A stretch of DNA of 64,000 nucleotides, taken from positions 2,356,001-2,420,000 of the forward strand of contig NC_082406.1 in NCBI RefSeq assembly GCF_004011695.2. The letters run 5' to 3'. Shown here piece after piece: positions 1 through 10,071 of the stretch. Made by a program: the position numbers and the translations under genes. Source of the DNA: Ascochyta rabiei. Taxonomy: Eukaryota > Ascomycota > Dothideomycetes > Pleosporales > Didymellaceae. The notes beneath the pieces are model-generated. The model saw only the letters and a list, made by a program, of their open reading frames with translations. It ran no database searches and was not told the origin of the DNA. Position 1 is the stretch's first letter. Each line of letters begins with the position of its first letter.

Positions 1-92
1 TCAACTTCAATTGCCTCGCGCACCTCTTCCGCTGCGATTGAGAGCTTGCGCACCGTGATGGGCGTTTCGACATCTTTACCTGTGCTATCCAT
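1..92 (-). CDS. 5' end of an unidentified minus-strand gene (runs off the window)
   Basis: An ATG on the minus strand at 92-90 opens a frame that stays open to the window edge, giving 30 complete codons. The peptide starts MDSTGKDVETPITVRKLS and ends with a charged stretch (about AAEEVREAIEV) that looks helical. The composition is coding-like, and the opposite-strand reading (46-291) looks like its shadow. I do not recognise the family from 30 residues. The 1.4 kb to its right has no convincing gene, so its promoter should lie just right of position 92. The call rests only on the ATG and an open, plausible frame. Confidence 0.45.
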   Translation of the reverse strand, partial: MDSTGKDVETPITVRKLSIAAEEVREAIEV

Positions 93-1533
93 GATAAATG
101 CAATCCACGAGAATATGACCGCACAAGCTTTCAAGCCTCACGCGAGCTGCTTGGCTGTATTTGTAGTCGATGGTTGTCGTTATCAGACGTACCCTGGTCC
201 CATGCGAGGGATAAGGTGCGGGGTTGGTGTACCATTTCGGGATGTGCATCCGGATAAGAAAGGTGGGCTAGCTGCTATCTCGTGTTCGTGACCATGCTGG
301 AGGGGGATTTACACATTGAACTTTCGCTAAAACACGACCCTTGACTACAAAGGCTGAGGTGACTAAAAGTGTGTGAGCTTGCACAAGAACAATCCGACAT
401 TGGTTCTGAAACGAGCGTGCTTTATGCTCATGGACCGATCAACGAGTTGCCTCGTTGATATCGAGGTCGTGATAGAGGATTCGGGCTCGAGTCATACGTC
501 TCATATCGTCGAAGTGCTGGTTGTCGTGTGCAAAGTCCAGATACCGACCGCCTCATGACGTCGCGTAAGATAGTCGAAACCAGCGACGTGACTAAACCAT
601 CAGATCAAGCTCTGCATTTCGCAAAAGGGGCGGATTGATTTTATTTTGATCGGTTGTGAATTTAAAGTCTTCTCAGGCTTTTCAGATGGGATATCAAGTC
701 TTTCGGCCCGAAGCGTGCATAGTAAGCTTCTGCTCTCGTTACGAGCCTAGCCTAGCATTTCCTTTCGCTTCAGACAGATAGATGGGGTGGAGGTACACTC
801 CTCATCGGTAAGGCGCGCAGACTCTCCTGTGAACAGAACCTCATCGCTCGCATATCTGATGCTTTTCGAGCGTCTAGTCAAGCGTCACTTTCAACGCTCG
901 CTGATATTTTACAACTGCACCTGGTCAAGCAGTCGAGCGAACGGCTCCGCCCCGTATAAAGTGTGAAGGAGAGGTTTCACCTTGCCGCATAATAATAATA
1001 CCCTTCATTTCAATTCACGCAGATTTCAGTCTCGTCACCAGATGCTCAGCCTAGAGTCCTTCCAATCAATACCGCGATTTGGTGTGGACAGGTGTAACAA
1101 GATTGAGAGTGGTGAGAGTTAACAGGCTACGCTACAACAGGATGGGCGTGTAGAGACTTTGATCAGCCTACGGCGACGACTTCGTTCTTCTACTGTACCC
1201 CTAAAGATGACATGCATCGATGTTCCGGGGTTATTGAGGTAATCCATCACTCTTTTGAAATGTCAGCAGTATCTGGACTTGAACAGTCACCCTTCTACAA
1301 CACCGTGAAGTAAAGCCCTGGCAGCCCTCTCCCCCCCTTCGCATTCCTTCGCCTTCGATCCGCTTCGTGTTTTGCCCCTGAGACGAAACACTTCACCCAT
1401 CTCTATGGCATGACGCAGGGTGTGCAGGAATGCTGTCGGTGCTGAGGCCGAAAGCCGTGTATATTGGCTTGACTGATTGTGTAGGTCCGCGCCCAAACGT
1501 TCATGGGCTTGATCGATGCTACGTAAAACCGTT
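93..1533. other. Gene-free interval
   Basis: The stretch lies between the start of the left-edge minus gene and the 3' end of the elongin C gene. Open frames here are short (the longest about 60 codons) and match no family I know. It should hold the promoter of the left-edge gene and the 3' UTR of elongin C. I see no repeat or RNA gene. Confidence 0.5.
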
Positions 1534-2025
1534 TCAAACTGTAGGTTGTGTGAGCAGTGTATAGTGATATCGGAGAAAGGATATGTACCGTCCAAGAAGT
1601 CAGCGGCAATTAACAGCTCCAAGCACAGCTCAGGCGGGATGTCCATGTCCGAGACATCCTTACTGTCTGCATGCTTCTGGTTGTAGTAGAGGTATTCGCA
1701 AACTTTCTCGAGCACAACGCCACTTCTCGTGGTTAGCTGCACGTCTTCGTCGGAGCATTGCGGATGCGGATGTTCAAATGCGAAGGGTAGGGGTGGTGTA
1801 CTTGATCGTAGGGAATTCCATGCGGTTTCGCGCTGTTTCTTGGAAGCCAGCTGCAAGTATTGTCAGCTTCTCGCTGTCGTGATAACACTGAAACACCTGC
1901 TTACATTCGGGGTTCATCGCTCTCTTGATCGTGCCTGCAATGCAGGCCGCCGAGCGCAACAGCTTGAACTCGTAGCCATCGTTGGACACAAGCGTCACAT
2001 ACTCAGTCGTCTTCTCGTCGCTCAT
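1534..2025 (-). CDS. ELC1: Elongin C (Skp1/BTB-fold adaptor)
   Basis: Elongin C is a small BTB/POZ-fold adaptor that links BC-box substrate receptors to cullin ubiquitin ligases and forms elongin complexes in the nucleus. Four exons give about 103 residues, the usual family length: 2025 down to a donor gtaagc near 1903, then short exons separated by introns ending in ttgcag and ccacgag (the latter just after a gctaacc branch site), and a tiny last exon that adds only the final Val and TGA (1536-1534). Diagnostic stretches are YVTLVSNDGYEFKLLRSAA, then MEFPTIK joined to SGVVLEKVCEYLYYNQKH, and ELCLELLIAADFLD at the C-terminus. The second splice uses a donor in phase 2 and restores the conserved VVLEKVCEY frame, which fixes the acceptor. 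Confidence in the family is high and in the last tiny exon moderate. Confidence 0.85.
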
Positions 2026-2486
2026 TGTCGAAAGAGACTTTGGTATCGGGGGTGCAAGGCGTTAGCTGACGATTGACAGTTACAAAGTAAGCTGAGAAGG
2101 ATGGAGTTCGTAAGGACAAAATCGCGCCATCACGTGTACTGTGTTGCGTCATTGGCCAACATTGTCCTGACAGTCATCTCACGACATTGTGCCGCCTTTC
2201 TCTGCGACATCACGTCCTTCACATGTTCCATAACCTTGCACTTCATCAGGCACTTCCTGTCGTGGGTATAGTTTGACGCAAGAAACGGTGAACCAGCGTG
2301 GACCTGCCTCTTTGAGCTATGAGCTGCCCCGCTGGACCACCCCGCGCGACGCCTGTCGGACCTGAAATCGGAGTGTATTCGAGATAGGTAGCATGGCTGC
2401 AGACGCGATTGCCGCTCTTGTTCAAATACCAGAGCCGCCCATACATATCCTTGTTAGCGATTTAATCAAATCGATCTAGCATCAAC
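2026..2486. promoter_or_regulatory. Shared divergent promoter of elongin C and agmatinase-like gene
   Basis: This 461-bp interval separates two divergently oriented start codons, so it must hold both promoters. I see no clear TATA box or repeat. Confidence 0.4.
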
Positions 2487-3741
2487 ATGAGGTGGAGGAA
2501 AGCGTCGTTACTGGCGTTGCCAGCTCTTGCCTCGGCACACGGCTCTCATCACGCGCACCAAGAGGCGTTCTCACAGGACCGTCTTGACGAATTAGAGCAG
2601 AAATGGGGAACTGATGTGAGCGTTACAAGTCATACTTTGGTCACGACTGACCTGTACGCAGTGGGGTTTCAGCGGCATATCGACATTTGCTCATCTGCCG
2701 CACACACGATGCTTGACCCACCCTGAGACAGCTTACGACATTGCCATTCTCGGTGCACCCTTCGATACAGCAGTCTCTTACCGACCAGGCGCTCGGTTTG
2801 GCCCTCGAGCCATTCGCTCTGGCTCAGCACGCCAGACGTCCTTCCGAGGCTACAACGCACGCGCCGGCCTCAATCCTTTCACATCATGGGCGAACATCGT
2901 GGATTGTGGTGACATCCCAATCACACCCTTCGACAATGCTCTCGCTCTGCGACAGATGAGCGAAGCCTACCTGGAGCTTGCAGGGCGAGGGCCTACTGAG
3001 AAGAGCACTGAGAGTGGGGTGAAGTACTTTAACAAGCCGAAGGTCATCACGCTGGGTGGTGACCACAGCGTTGCTCTGCCTGCACTCAGGGCTCTGAACA
3101 AGGCATATGGTCAGCCCATCACAGTTGTGCATTTCGACGCACATTTGGACACATGGCACCCAGCCAAGTATCCCTCTGCATGGATTGATCCTGAAGACCC
3201 CACAACACAGTCTTTCTTGAACCATGGTAGCATGTTCTGGCTAGCATCGACCGAGGGTCTTGTTGCGAATGGCTCGAGCGTGCACGCTGGACTGAGGACC
3301 AGGTTATCAGGCGACGATGCGACAGATTACGAAGACGACACGAATCAGGGGTGGATGCGCATCTCTACCGATGACATTGACGACATAGGGACAAAGGGCA
3401 TCATCGATTCCATCATGGGTCGCGTTGGCACAGATATGCCAGTATACCTAAGCATCGATATTGACGTCATTGACCCGGGCCTGGCACCTGCAACAGGTAC
3501 ACCTGAACCGGGAGGTTGGTCTACCAGAGAACTTATCAGAATTCTGAGAGGCATTGAGAGTCTGAACGTTGTTGGTGCGGATATTGTCGAAGTCAGCCCT
3601 GCATACGACAGCTCCGCGGAGGTCACCAGCGTTGCTGCAGCGCAAGTAGTCTACGAAGTTCTCACGAGCATTGTTCGCAAAGGATTGACTGAGCAGGCCA
3701 GGACTGGAAGTGTCAAAAGTAGTGAGAAGGATGAGTTGTAG
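2487..3741 (+). CDS. Agmatinase/arginase-family ureohydrolase with signal peptide
   Basis: Family enzymes hydrolyse a guanidino group (agmatine to putrescine and urea, or a related substrate) with two Mn ions. Exon 1 is 2487-2615, the intron 2616-2661 and exon 2 2662-3741, giving 402 residues. The splice joins ...QKWGTD to WGFSGISTFAHLPHTRC, which matches the fungal family. All metal-binding motifs are present: GGDHS (about residue 175), FDAHLD (about 201-206) and SIDIDVIDPGLAPATGTPEPGG (about 307 on, the SxDxDxxDP signature). The N-terminus MRWRKASLLALPALASAHG is a classical signal peptide followed by a His-rich linker, so the enzyme is probably secreted or enters the secretory pathway rather than being the cytosolic polyamine enzyme. 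Agmatinase is the best guess; guanidinobutyrase-type activity cannot be excluded. Confidence 0.9.
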
Positions 3742-4057
3742 AGGAGTGCAGCTGATTGTAGATGGTGGTAGCTTTTGGGTCGAAGCAACTTCACAGGATG
3801 TGTATGCCGCTAAGAATTCCACGCACTCTCAACAACAACGTTAGATTAAGAAATCTCCGAAACAATCGTACAACCCAAAGATGCTCCGTCATCAATATAT
3901 CAAAAAAAAATTAAAAAATTGTAAGCAAATAACTGCTTCCTGTTGCCAAGCGATGGAAGACCCTACGTCATGACTTGCGCATCATCAGTCTACTAAAGGA
4001 GTCAACAGATTTGCACGACCGTTTTACAATCTTATCACAACGGAGCACCGCACAACC
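3742..4057. other. Short intergenic gap
   Basis: This 316-bp gap holds the 3' UTR of the ureohydrolase and the promoter of the tocopherol-cyclase-like gene. An A-rich stretch near 3900-3925 is the only notable feature. Confidence 0.5.
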
Positions 4058-5095
4058 ATGGAACACTACGCACCCCATCCGAGTTCTCAGTTCGAGGGCT
4101 TCTACTCGAAATTCGACTTCGAAAGCGGCGCGCACATCGCTCTCATCATCTGCTCAGTACCAAAGGCTTCGACACGACCACACATGGTATCCTTTACCTA
4201 CTATCCTAAATCCGGCTCTCCAATCTTCCAACGCGAAGAGTTTGTGGACAGCATCGAACGAAACATCACAGACACAAGCAGCAATGCTTTCGAACTTCGC
4301 ATCCCAGGCATAGGCTACATGGCCGTGCACGCCAACGGTACTACATCGTACCGTCTTAGTGCACCAGAATGGAGTCTCGAAGCAGACAGCGATTCTGTAA
4401 CGACCTGGAGGGCTGATAAAAACACCCCCGAAGGATGGATGATCAACCTCCCCCTACCGTTGCACTGGCACGTGCACAGCATCAACTCACCTTGTTCATT
4501 TGTACTCTCGATCCCGCCTCTGGGTGACGACCATCCTGTTGCGGACCGCAAAGGCCGCGGGCACATCCATCAAGAAAAGAACTGGGCAAACAGCTTCCCC
4601 GATGCTCATATGTGGGTTCAGGCCTTCAACACCAACGACCAGACGGGCGTCTGTCTCGCCGGCGGCAAGATTATGGGACAAACAGCGTATATGCTCGGGT
4701 ATCGCTCAAACGATCTGGTTCTGGACTTCGTTCCCCCGTTCTCAGTCTCATATTTGAACATGCCATTCCTAAGCCCATTCATGAGCGTCGATATCGACTG
4801 GGAAACCCGCTCATTCTCCATCTCAGTATCAAATTACGTGAACAAACTCGAGCTGAAGGCGCGGGCACCAAAAGAGCCAGGCTGGTTCGGTCTGGCAAGT
4901 CCGTTTCCTGATGGTCACAGGCCGAACTTTTGCCGCGAGAGCTTTATCGCGACGATTGACGTTACAATTTATGAGAGCGAGGGGTGGATGCCTTGGCATG
5001 GGTGGAAAAAGGTCAGGATAGAGAGATTTGAAAACGCGAGCCTGGAATTCGCGGGAGGATATTATCCCGAGAGGGGAGAATCAAAAGAAGAATAA
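4058..5095 (+). CDS. Tocopherol-cyclase-like protein
   Basis: The gene has a single exon of 345 residues. The motif HIHQEKNWANSFPDAHMWVQ (from about residue 168) is the hallmark of the tocopherol cyclase-like family (Pfam Tocopherol_cycl), in which a Gx(H/Y)QEKNWG-type segment is followed by an aromatic W-x-Q. Upstream is FEGFYSKFDFESGAHIALIICSVPK, the usual N-terminal beta-sheet start. In plants and cyanobacteria the family closes the chromanol ring of vitamin E. Fungi are not known to make tocopherol, and the function of fungal members is not established, so I do not assign a reaction. There is no signal peptide or membrane segment. It lies on the same strand between the ureohydrolase and a Zn2Cys6 regulator, but the spacing gives no proof of co-regulation. 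Confidence 0.75.
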   Translation: MEHYAPHPSSQFEGFYSKFDFESGAHIALIICSVPKASTRPHMVSFTYYPKSGSPIFQREEFVDSIERNITDTSSNAFELRIPGIGYMAVHANGTTSYRLSAPEWSLEADSDSVTTWRADKNTPEGWMINLPLPLHWHVHSINSPCSFVLSIPPLGDDHPVADRKGRGHIHQEKNWANSFPDAHMWVQAFNTNDQTGVCLAGGKIMGQTAYMLGYRSNDLVLDFVPPFSVSYLNMPFLSPFMSVDIDWETRSFSISVSNYVNKLELKARAPKEPGWFGLASPFPDGHRPNFCRESFIATIDVTIYESEGWMPWHGWKKVRIERFENASLEFAGGYYPERGESKEE

Positions 5096-5500
5096 ACATA
5101 TCAGGATAAGGTACGAGGGGAAGTCCATGCGCACAGTTCAAGCGAGTCAAAGGGCGGGATTGAGGAACTATACAAGGCTTTGGGAACGACATGAAGGATC
5201 AAATCAGATATGAAGCGAATGGGGATGCACAGCTAAGATGGAACACTTCTGCACTTCTACTTTGTCCGAGAATCGACCAGAGTACGGCACAGGGCTGGCA
5301 ATTTGAGGCTAAACGGATATTTGCGCCCTTTGCTGACATTCCCAAACCGTACTCCATCACACAAATCAGGCAGGTGCCACCAATGCCACGCTACTGCGCC
5401 TCGACTGCACGAACGAGACCTTTACCACAGTAATTGCCAGAGTACACTCCCAAGCGCATCGAATACGATTGAGAAAAACGGTGCTTTGTCTTCGATCCCT
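5096..5500. other. Intergenic gap / regulator leader
   Basis: The 405-bp gap separates the tocopherol-cyclase-like gene from the ATG chosen for the Zn2Cys6 regulator. The regulator frame stays open upstream to about 5300, but the peptide there is low in family character, so I treat it as leader. Confidence 0.45.
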
Positions 5501-7111
5501 ATGGCTTTCCTGGATAGGACTGGCAGTACAAGGAAGCGGTCTCGTGCTTGTGAAGAGTGCCATCGTCTCAAGATCAAATGTGACGTAAGCACATCACTTG
5601 GAGGGACTTGTGAGCGATGCAGCCGCACCAATTTAGAGTGCATCCCAGCGGCACCACGTCTCCAGCGCAATCGCATCAACGAACTCGAAGTCCAAATCCA
5701 GGAACTCAGGAAAGCATTGCGGAAGCAGAGCAGTAGCACATCGCCCAGCTCCTCGCTAGAGGATTATGATGCCGCTGTATTGGCATTCTTAGACGCCCGC
5801 ATCCCGCCAAGTAAGCAACAAAAATTGCTTTCCCTGTATGCACACCATGCGGGAGCCGCCTGGCCTGTCGTTCGTCTGCCGATGAAGCTGAATTATATTC
5901 GCGCGAGATCTCCAGTCTTACTGCTCTCTGTGGTGGTGTTTTCCGTCACGCAGAATGCGCAAGGTACTGAACTCGAAGTACACGATGAGCTTGTGCGAGA
6001 GACAATGCGTATCCTCGGAGACGAAGTCATAAGTAAGGGGCAGAGATCCCTGGAACTCGTGCAGGCTCTGCTTGTAGCCACTTTCTGGAGCAAATCGACG
6101 CGGAAGGGGCAGCAAGTTAGTTGCTATCAACTCGTTCAGTTAGCTACCGATATGGCTATTGACCTTGGAATCGCCGGACCTTTGTTGCAGCCTTCTCCTG
6201 CGGCGTACTTCTCCATGCATGAGGATCCTACATCTTTTGAAGCACGCCGGACTTGGCTTGCCTGCTTTGTGGCGCTTTCAACATCGTCCATCAGTACGCG
6301 CCGGCCAATTGCAGTCTCTTGGGACGCTCACCATCGGGAATGTCTCCTACACCTGGAAAGTACAGGCGATCCATCCGACATCTTGCTTTGCCAGATCGTC
6401 CGCATCATCCAACTGGTTGACGAGATATCGAATTGCTTGTGTCTCTGTCAATCAGCGGTCTTCGTAGATGGAAACGATTACAATACTTACGCTACGGTTA
6501 AGCACTTGAAATCCAAGGTCGATGCATGGGTAGCTCAGATTCCACCCAGTCTCGCGTCATCGCAGACGCTCAAAGTCTGGCAACACGTAGCCATGGTCTA
6601 CATCTACGAGCTTGTCCTTCACACTCCTACAAATAAGGCATCGTTCGCAGCACCCTTCATCCCGGGACGTATTATCGTAAAAGACTTCCCAAAGCCAGCA
6701 AACATCATCCCTTTTCTACAAACCGCGCTCGAGGCTTTAATCCAACACTGTCACGCCGTCATCAATACTGCCACAGAGATGGACCCTACCCTGATTCTCG
6801 GTCTTCCTACGTTTTGTTTTGCCCCTACTGTCTTATACTCACTCTTCGTGTTGGTCAATCTCTTGGTAGCATCTACAGACCCAACAAACACCTACGGGCA
6901 GTGTCTATCAAAGGACAACTTTCGTATAGAGCAGTGCGGTCTGAAGCTGCGTATGTTGACGGCACACATGACGTCTCTTGACCCGGCGATGAGTTGTTTC
7001 ACAACCCGTTTGTTTGATGCGACGTCGTGGTTGGAGCAATGGTACGGCGACTACAGTACTATCCTTGGGCGTTATGAGACGAACCTGTTGAAAGACACAG
7101 AAATGACTTGA
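5501..7111 (+). CDS. Zn2Cys6 fungal transcription factor
   Basis: This is an uninterrupted 536-residue protein from the ATG at 5501. The binuclear zinc cluster is complete: C17-x2-C20-x6-C27-x9-C37-x2-C40-x6-C47 (RSRACEECHRLKIKCD, then CERCSRTNLEC). It is followed by PAAPRLQRNRINELEVQIQ, a short linker and coiled-coil dimerisation segment typical of the family. The rest (about 100-520) is the usual helical middle-homology region with LACFVALSTSSISTRRP-type stretches. The cluster plus linker resembles the WAR1-like weak-acid-response group, but this is only a resemblance and no targets are implied. A GTAAGC in the cluster looks like a splice donor, but the frame reads through it with conserved residues, so I keep it as coding. 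The start was chosen because the conserved region begins 14 residues later. Confidence 0.85.
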   Translation: MAFLDRTGSTRKRSRACEECHRLKIKCDVSTSLGGTCERCSRTNLECIPAAPRLQRNRINELEVQIQELRKALRKQSSSTSPSSSLEDYDAAVLAFLDARIPPSKQQKLLSLYAHHAGAAWPVVRLPMKLNYIRARSPVLLLSVVVFSVTQNAQGTELEVHDELVRETMRILGDEVISKGQRSLELVQALLVATFWSKSTRKGQQVSCYQLVQLATDMAIDLGIAGPLLQPSPAAYFSMHEDPTSFEARRTWLACFVALSTSSISTRRPIAVSWDAHHRECLLHLESTGDPSDILLCQIVRIIQLVDEISNCLCLCQSAVFVDGNDYNTYATVKHLKSKVDAWVAQIPPSLASSQTLKVWQHVAMVYIYELVLHTPTNKASFAAPFIPGRIIVKDFPKPANIIPFLQTALEALIQHCHAVINTATEMDPTLILGLPTFCFAPTVLYSLFVLVNLLVASTDPTNTYGQCLSKDNFRIEQCGLKLRMLTAHMTSLDPAMSCFTTRLFDATSWLEQWYGDYSTILGRYETNLLKDTEMT

Positions 7112-7799
7112 TTGCTGTGCCGAACGACAATTTACGGGCGTTCTTTAGATACTGGGGAAGCGTCAATCCAAATCGCTTGCTTGTACGGGCAGGGGTCCGG
7201 CAGATTTTGGCCGTCCCCACTCGTGCAGGTGTGTTTGCTGACCGGAATCTTAAGGCGTCGTCATACCTAGGTAGCGGTCAGGCTCCCTGAAGCCTCGAAA
7301 TCCGGGAGCCCAAAACCATGATCTATACTTCCGCGCGCGATTTCACCACAATTGGCATATTGCTCGCTCCCCCTGGCCGCTCGCTGTGGAGTCGGTAAAT
7401 TTTGGCCGTCTCGTTGCGGACGATGTGTTTGCTGATTGGTCCACGGCTTGCTGCATGTCTTGGCATGGCTGTGCATCTTGGGGCAGCCTGGGAATTAAGA
7501 CTTCACAATACATCAAGCGAAGAATTACGGGGGTCTAATCATAGGATCAGTGTGCTTTACCCTGATCATGGGACCTCAACCACGACAAATTTGTCTTGTA
7601 TAGTCGTCATGATTATCAGCGAGCTTTTCTCTATAGTGGAAGACTGGAGGCCTTGGTATGAGTTGAGTATAAGAGCACTCCAAGCTCACCACTTGCCAGG
7701 ACATCACTCTACAGTTTCGCATCATACGTCTCCTTCTCATCTCTGAAGTAACCTGCCTACGCTTTCGCCTCTGCGTCTACAAACTCCTCCAGCTTCAAG
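7112..7799. promoter_or_regulatory. Upstream region of fasciclin gene with a diverged direct repeat
   Basis: The interval holds no convincing gene. It contains two diverged direct copies of a roughly 50-bp element (about 7196-7247 and 7391-7441) that share two exact 12-mers at nearly equal spacing. A polypyrimidine leader (about 7725-7795) precedes the fasciclin ATG. Confidence 0.45.
7196..7441 (+). repeat. Diverged direct repeat pair upstream of FAS1 gene
   Basis: attttggccgtc occurs at 7204-7215 and 7399-7410, and tgtgtttgctga at 7230-7241 and 7424-7435. The two 12-mers are 26 and 25 bases apart, start to start, within the two copies. The flanks (gtccggcag versus gtcggta, and ccgga versus ttggt) are also similar. 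The copies are about 195 bp apart. Function is unknown; they could be paired operator sites or an old duplication. Confidence 0.55.
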
Positions 7800-9178
7800 A
7801 TGCGTCTATCACTTTTATCCTCCATCTTTATGGCTGGCTCTTGCCTTGCACAGGGCGATATTGCTGCGCTTCTCAAGTCTCAGCCTGATCTCAGCACGCT
7901 GCTTGAGCTTGTCGGTCTCGTGGATGGCCTTGCAGACACCCTCGCCTCGGCTTCCAACATCACCATTTTCGCGCCAACCAATCAAGCCTTTTTGAACGTG
8001 CCACGAGACGTTCCTGAGGGCGAAGCGATCGAGTACCGCAACAACACTATTGCCGTTGGAGCTCTGCTTGCAAACCACGTCTTCAAAGGAGCCTATCCGT
8101 CAAAACTCATCACCAATGTTCCTACATTTGCCCAAACTCTGCTCGACATCTCATATATTGATGCACGACAGCCTTTCTCCAACTTCACTGGTGGTGCTTA
8201 CAATGGACTCGTAAAGAACGGGGACGACGTGTGCGTTCTGTCTGGAGAGCAAACCATCTCCACGGTTACTGAAGCTGTATGTATCTCTTCTGTTCGCTCA
8301 ATCTATCTAAAGATTACCAACCCGTAAAACAGGACATCAAGCTGGGTGAAGGAATCACGATCCACAAAGTTGACACTGTTCTCGCATTTGGTGCTCCTTT
8401 CCAGCTCTTCACATACCGAGCGGGTTACTTCGCCATAAACGCTGCTCTGGAGGCTGCTAAGCTGAACATTGATTTTGGCTTGACCGGACCCGACACTGCG
8501 AGCCTCAACATTTCTGACTTCACTATCTTCGTTCCCACTGATGCAGCCTTTGACTCCATTGGCTCAGTACTTGAGAGTGCAGATATCGACACGCTCCGAG
8601 AGGTTCTCAGCTACCACATCATTCCCAACAATGTCATCTTCTCACCATCCTTGGGCAATGTCACGGTCCCATCCCTCCAAGGTACCAACTTGACTTTTAC
8701 GGTTTTGCCAGATGGTTCCGCCTGGGTGAACAACGCAAGGATCACGTTCCCCAACACCATCCTGTACAACGGTGTCGCTCATGTCATTGACAGGTATTGT
8801 GCTCGCAACCACCAAAACATACACATACTAACCTCTTGTCTTAGTGTCCTCGCTCCAGGAGAGTTTGATCGCGCCACTCTGAAGCCGTCTGCACCTGCAC
8901 CCGAACGTGTTGCTTTCCCCAACGCTTCCACAGTTTCGCGCATGCCTTTGGCCAGCGCTTCTCTCGCATTCGGGGGTGATCTCATGACGTACTCCACGAC
9001 TCCCCGGCTGCTGAAGACGGTTGCTGCTGTCGCTACTGCGACCTCTGGTGCCTCCACCACGCCGACCGCGAGCCAGTCAGCTCCGATTGAAACTTTTACG
9101 GGAGCTGCTAGTGGATTGTTGCCTGGTGCAGGTGTGGCTCTTGCAGGAGCAGCTGGTATTGCTGCTTTCATGATCTAA
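7800..9178 (+). CDS. Two-domain fasciclin (FAS1) protein, probably GPI-anchored
   Basis: FAS1 proteins are cell-surface adhesion or matrix proteins. Exon 1 is 7800-8276, intron 1 8277-8332, exon 2 8333-8793, intron 2 8794-8844 and exon 3 8845-9178, giving 423 residues. The N-terminus MRLSLLSSIFMAGSCLAQG is a signal peptide. The first FAS1 domain contains the H1 box NITIFAPTNQAFLNVP, and the second contains FTIFVPTDAAFDSI and, near its end, NGVAHVIDSVLAPGEF (the H2 box, rebuilt across the second splice). Several N-x-S/T sites suggest N-glycosylation. The C-terminus has a Ser/Thr/Ala-rich linker, then a small-residue site (TGAASG) and a hydrophobic tail ending in GIAAFMI, as in GPI-anchored wall proteins. 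The closest known type is the fungal secreted beta-Ig-H3/fasciclin family. Confidence 0.9.
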
Positions 9179-10071
9179 GGACAAGATGTGACTTCAAAGA
9201 AAGATTGGATGCAGTCGGATCCAAGTGATTGGCATTTGTGTTGAAGTGAGCGTACAGCGGTCGATTGCGCGTTCCTGTCTTGCTTTGTGTATTTGCATAC
9301 AAGAAGGTAGTACAGGAGGGATGTAATGAGGATGTAGGAAGAAGGGATGCTAATGGTATATAGATCTTTCACTTGCATTTTTGTTAGCGTCGCTTTCTAG
9401 TACTTTTGTTATTGAGATCGTTTTGGAACTTCTTCGATTCCTGCTTGTTTCTTGCGTTTTGTGTTACGGTTAACTCACACGTCTGTGTTGATTACTGGGA
9501 ACATCTTAAGTGCTGTTTGTACCTGCCCTGATATGGCGAATTTGTGTGGCAGGGCTGGGGCAAACCGCCACTACCGCCATGAGGTGAGTCTCACGTCAAT
9601 TTCACTTACCTCAAAGGTTTCATCAAGCGTACTACCGTAAGAAGCCAGCATACTCTAACAGTTACAGCTGGCAGCAAGTTATCTCATCTGTTCCTTAGAC
9701 ACCTGCAGATGCTCATCGAACAAAGCAGCAAGTGCGCAACTTATGCTGCCGAACGGCATAGAATTGTACAGTCACCGTGCACCCACCCGTAGCTGACTGA
9801 GACTGCAACATTTTAAAAACATTGCGTCACCACGGTCGACATGTCCCGCCAGGCCGGTAACATCCTGGTCCGCGTGTTTGTTTTGCGCTGAGATAGGCGT
9901 TGAGCAATCAGGTCTCACCCCACCTTGCTGAACTCTCTCAACTAAACAACAATCACACTGCGCCATTTCACTGTACACAACTTCGGTGAGAGCATCGTTA
10001 CCATTTGAGTGCTTTTCATTGACCTTTATTTGTGCAGAACCAACAGCCGCAAGGTTCAACAATTTGTCAAA
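9179..10071. other. Gene-free interval before the helicase gene
   Basis: The 893-bp stretch contains the fasciclin 3' UTR and the helicase promoter. The minus-strand frame reaching into it (9772-10590) has no family character. A possible 5' UTR intron may end at the tgtgcag just before 10039. Confidence 0.45.

Noticed and set aside
5584..5625. GTAAGC inside the zinc cluster of the regulator at 5.5 kb, seen as a possible splice donor
   Set aside because: The read-through supplies the fourth to sixth Cys in the right spacing, so no intron is needed.
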